From Echinometra lucunter (Eukaryota > Echinodermata > Echinoidea > Camarodonta > Echinometridae), in contig CM057157.1 of NCBI GenBank assembly GCA_029962745.1, forward strand, positions 7,178,197-7,242,196: a stretch of 64,000 nucleotides of DNA, written 5' to 3'. The translations under genes and the position numbers were made by a program. Below the pieces are notes generated by a model that ran no database searches, was not told where the DNA came from, and saw only the letters and a list, made by a program, of their open reading frames with translations. Positions 60,009-64,000 of this stretch are shown here, one piece after another; position 1 is the stretch's first letter; each line of letters opens with the position of its first letter.

Positions 60009-63000
60009 ATTTTATTTGTTTTTCCGTCAAAATTTTTGACAACTCATTAACATGTTCAACCTATTCAGCAAGTCAGTACATACGGTAGTCTATTGGTTCC
60101 TAGCTACTTTACTTTTGCTTTGAAATACTCGAAGACGCAAAGAAGTCTGATCTAAAAATGGAATGGATAAATGATTGAATGACCACTGTGGTAAAGAATA
60201 TATTTATGATATTCAGTAATGTTGATGGGAATTTTATGTGCCATTTGCTTAACACAAAACCCTTTCCTCGACCACATTTTGATACTCTGTCAGCTGCATT
60301 CAATTCAAGCACACTTTCATAACTTAAAAATCATTGAATGAAATGTCCTATTATGTCTTTAAGACAACTACCATTCAAATTTTCTCAAGCAATTAGCGGT
60401 CCTTGCATAATTCAGAGTTTCACACAGGTTTTATGCACAATATCATGACTTTATATAAAGCCGTAGCAGTACAATCAACTTCTACGTCTTCTTGCCCATT
60501 ATAAATTCTTCCTTTCTTTTCCCTTTCCTAAATAACTGGAAAAATTCCACCACTAAACCCCTTACCTCTTCATACCCACTCTCCTCTGGTTTGACAAGGG
60601 GTTATGAAGGCGGCAAGGGGTTTCCGTCCTAAATAACTGGGAAAATGCATGTTGCCTTTCATGTTGACGCTTCCTCGTCCCAGACCCGTCTTCTCCGTGA
60701 CAGGTCCAGGGTCACCACAGCCAAAGTCAAGCTCAAGCACACAAGCACATGCACATCACCACATTCCCATCAAAAAATTTTCATGGGCGACAATGCGCTA
60801 GCCTGTGCAATTCTGACAGTGCATTTGCTTCACCTGTACTCTGATTCATCATCACCTCTTGTTTGTTCTTCTGAAGTATGAGGATGCTTCTTGGCCAAGC
60901 TCAGGGCCATAATCTGTCCATGCAGGTCAGCTGGAAGAGCAAAACCAAGAAATATTGACCCAATACTAGTAAAAGTGGTCATCTTTACTTGTCTTGAGCT
61001 ATATTCCTTAGTTCAAGACAAGTAAGGTGACCAATGTTAACAATGACACCTACAAAACATTCCCACTTTTCTTTGAGAAAGTAGCAAAGGAAAGATCTCA
61101 TTTTCGATGACCACCTGCAATTCAAGAAGCATTGGAGGACATTTCATGATTCCACATCAATCCTAAACAAGATTCTCCTAACAGCTACACCTGCTTGCAG
61201 ACTAGTCACAGGGCTCCCGTGATGGGCACGATTTCAAGAATTCAAATGTTGAAGTCAGATTAATCTAATGAATAACATGGGCCTTTCCCTCAAACCCATG
61301 TTATGCACCTAATTGTGAAGTCCTTAAATAATAATTGTTGATTCTTGGAAACTTTTTGTTTAGCCGTAGCATTACAAAGTTGACTATCCGACACTAATCA
61401 CTCCCAGTGAATTTCAAGCATGGCAACAACCTAATCCTTCAATAACAAAGTCATTGAAGGCACATCTTTCAAAGAACTGAAGGCAAACTGAATGATAAAA
61501 ATTCAAGAACTCCAAAACTCTCTTCTGCTGGAACCCATATCTAATCATTTTGCAAACAAGAGCTGAAGACCTATTACTTGACTAGCATCCTGGTACAATC
61601 TTTTTTTTCAGACAAGGCTACACAATTGAACTGACTACCTCAAGACTATGTAGATACAAAGTCTTTTTTCATCTCTGCTCATATCAAGAAAGCAAAGAGC
61701 ACTTCGTAAAGTAACCCTTTGCAAATTTGGCAAAAACTTTTATTTTGTTTCAAAAACAATATTACATGTACATAAATTTGGCACTTAAGGAGAATAACAA
61801 ATGGAATGCTTAATTTCAGCCTTATATCCCATGAAGGCAAGTACTATAGTAAACAAGACAGCACACAAAAAAAGACTTATTTTCATTGTGCAACAATGGC
61901 ACAATTAGATTATGCTTCCCAACAACAACTGCTGTAAAGATGAACGGGTGGCTTTGACACCATCATTCCTTGCAGGAGTATGACACAGGAAGCATAGCAA
62001 AAAAATAATAAAATAAAAAAATAAATTAATCACTGGATTCTGTGAACAGGATGTCGTGCACACAAGCATTTTTCCTGCATGAAGCTCCAGCATTAGATAT
62101 GAGCAATGTGGTCTAGATTTAGCAATCCCAGACTACATTACGTGCACAATGAAAATGAGTCTTGGAAGTATCTTTGGCAAACGGTCAATCGACAACGACA
62201 AAGCCTGACAAACACTGGTCTATCCACAAAACTTCCAGAAGGGAAGTGTGGAGGTAAAAACAAAACAAAATCAATGTTAAAAGAAGAACAGATTAATCAA
62301 AAGCCTACATATGCAAACTGAGTTTTCTACAGAAAAGGGCCTGAATTCCTTGAAGTCTTAGTCAATATCAAGGACATGTCAATCCCAAAGCCTCATAAAT
62401 AGCTTCAAGACAAGGACCCTGAAATCAGTTATTGCAAAGAGAAAGCATTCCCCCAAAACCTACTCTACAAGAAAACCTATTGCATAGTGAATACATTGGT
62501 TTTTCGATGCCCTGATCGGGAGTCCAATATGGAATGAGTTGCATGAACACTGCATCCACTACACACCTACAAAAGCTGGCTGAATGCCACCAACACAAAT
62601 GAAAGAACACCGGACTACTCTGGAGGTAGCAAACACTAATATGTACTCCACCTCTCAATCCAATCAGAGTTGATACTAGAGCAATCTCAATTGATATCAA
62701 ACTGTACAAAGGGAATCGTGGACAGTTAACACACTAAAAGACATCAAACACAAAATACATGGCTAGATGCGAGTTGTACGGCCAAGTGTTCTACAATGTT
62801 GGTGTCTTTGGTACTTTTTTATATCAACACTTGCTCAGATGTTACATGATCTTCCAGACCCAAACATTCCTCCCTAGAAAAATCAGACCGTTCCTGAGCA
62901 GAGAAGTGGTTAATACCTATTGCCATCCTCCTATGGCACATGAAGACAAATAATGCTGACATGGTGTAATGAAGTCTTTGGTACACACACACACACACAC

Positions 63001-64000
63001 AGATGATTCCACAGGAACTAGATGTAGCATCGAGGAAGACAAGGTGTTGGCACTTCTTGATGAGCCAGTAGAACCTTCTAAAACTACTGGACTCAGGCAA
63101 CCTAAGAAAGTACACAAAGGGCTCCTCACATGAAAATATCACCTGATGAGAGTTACAAGGATGATAACTCATGTATTCTAACATAGAGAAATCCTCATCT
63201 GCTCTCAACAGATATATAGGCAGAATGACTTGGTCATTATGTCTCCCATCATAATGTTGGGGAAACAGAAGTTTCAGACCTCAGCAACAAGTCACTCCCA
63301 TTCTTACCCCTCTTGAAAATGATTATGGGCTAGACAGGAACTGCCCATCATACAACAGCAGAACATCATGAAGATGCTCTCCCACCAATGTGAGTATACC
63401 CAATGTGGCTACCAGCGTAGCACTAAAATACTTTCTTTGGACGGATTTTACAATACTGTAGTGGTGGTTTGTTTTTTGTTTTTTGTTTTCCTCTTCCCAC
63501 AACACTTTCCATCTTATATCCTTTTCAGTCCTTAGAGGCCAGAAGTATAGCCATAATGTCATACTAGTTGTCAAGGAAATGCTCCCTGGTGCTATACATA
63601 AATACAGTTCACGATAATTCATCAGCACAGGTTTTTTTTTCTTCACTTAATCTTAGGTTGTTTTGGTTTTTTTAAACTTAAAAACACTCTACCGAGGAAA
63701 CAAACATTAACAACTCAACACAAATTACCAACTCATGTTTTGCATAAGTACATTTCAACTAAAAGCACTGATGAAAATAGCCTATACCGAGCTACATACA
63801 AAAATAGAATGACATGATTTAAAAGCATAAAAAAATAAATGGATAAGAACGGTTAAATTTGATGATCAGCTATGTTTTACTATTCTAATCTAATGGAATT
63901 GTTAAAGAGTAAACCAAAAATGTTAACGATTAAAAATGATGAAACTAAAATGTCAAATACTGTAATCAAATATAACATGAACGTGGTGGACCAGGAATAA
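60009..64000 (-). other. Unique, repeat-poor region; possible long 3' UTR of a minus-strand gene
   Basis: About 4 kb lacks the G/C runs and MITEs that fill the rest of the window, and no frame shows a recognisable domain. On the minus strand AATAAA signals occur near 60012-60017 and 61732-61752. Repeat-poor, non-coding sequence ending in such signals would suit a long 3' UTR of a gene to the right of the window. This is inference only. A short (CA)n tract lies at 62984-63000. Confidence 0.25.
60976..61033. other. 58-nt hairpin
   Basis: TGGTCATCTTTACTTGTCTT on the left pairs with AAGACAAGTAAGGTGACCA on the right, with one bulged base and one mismatch. That gives about 22 paired positions around a loop of about 12-14 nt. 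It could be a miRNA-like precursor, a structured UTR element or a tiny inverted-repeat relic. Confidence 0.55.

Overview
The window looks like a piece of an AT-rich invertebrate animal genome. Supporting signs are spliced genes with GT-AG introns and TATA promoters, tRNA-derived SINEs, CR1/L2-type retrotransposon remnants, many short inverted-repeat DNA transposons, very long microsatellites, many poly-G/poly-C runs and a scaffold gap of exactly 500 N. The overall style is what I would expect of a sea urchin or another echinoderm. That assignment is inference, because no species marker is present. Nothing bacterial, phage-like or CRISPR-like was seen.

The only clearly recognisable protein genes form a cluster of four LC8-type dynein light chain (DYNLL-like) genes between about 35.8 and 57.8 kb. 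Gene A is on + (coding exon 37673-37984). Genes B (43087-44337, two coding exons), C (48217-48507) and D (56320-56631) are on -. A, C and D share one architecture: a degenerate array of GTTAAAAGCTACG motifs spaced about 65 bp apart, a TATA box, a noncoding first exon of about 100 nt, one intron, a single coding exon whose ATG directly follows the splice acceptor, and a GATT-type tetranucleotide array 1-1.8 kb downstream. B differs: its first exon is tiny, it has a second intron inside a lengthened N-terminus, and its conserved core is divergent. The cluster is best explained by segmental duplication with inversion. The repeated upstream motif array is the most interesting unexplained signal in the window.

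0-35 kb is gene-poor. It holds a probable signal-peptide exon of a secreted protein on - (219-270), a weak candidate internal exon (14872-14982), a large foldback element (4677-5226), several MITEs (826-974, 9607-10133, 20656-20919, 34984-35169), hAT-type elements with 8-bp target duplications (1128-2352 with 1527-1815 nested inside it, 17867-18114, 33307-33691), SINEs (8697, 18365, 21744, 32242), a frameshifted reverse transcriptase remnant (33735-34570), the N gap (24905-25404) and many microsatellites.

35-58 kb holds the LC8 cluster with its motif arrays, separated by long ATC, GATT, AATC and CAAC repeats. A second reverse transcriptase remnant (52976-53680) lies inside one of these arrays.

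58-64 kb has a hAT MITE with near-perfect ends (59221-59400), then about 4 kb of unique sequence without coding potential. That stretch could be a long 3' UTR of a minus-strand gene beyond the right edge, and it contains a strong 58-nt hairpin.
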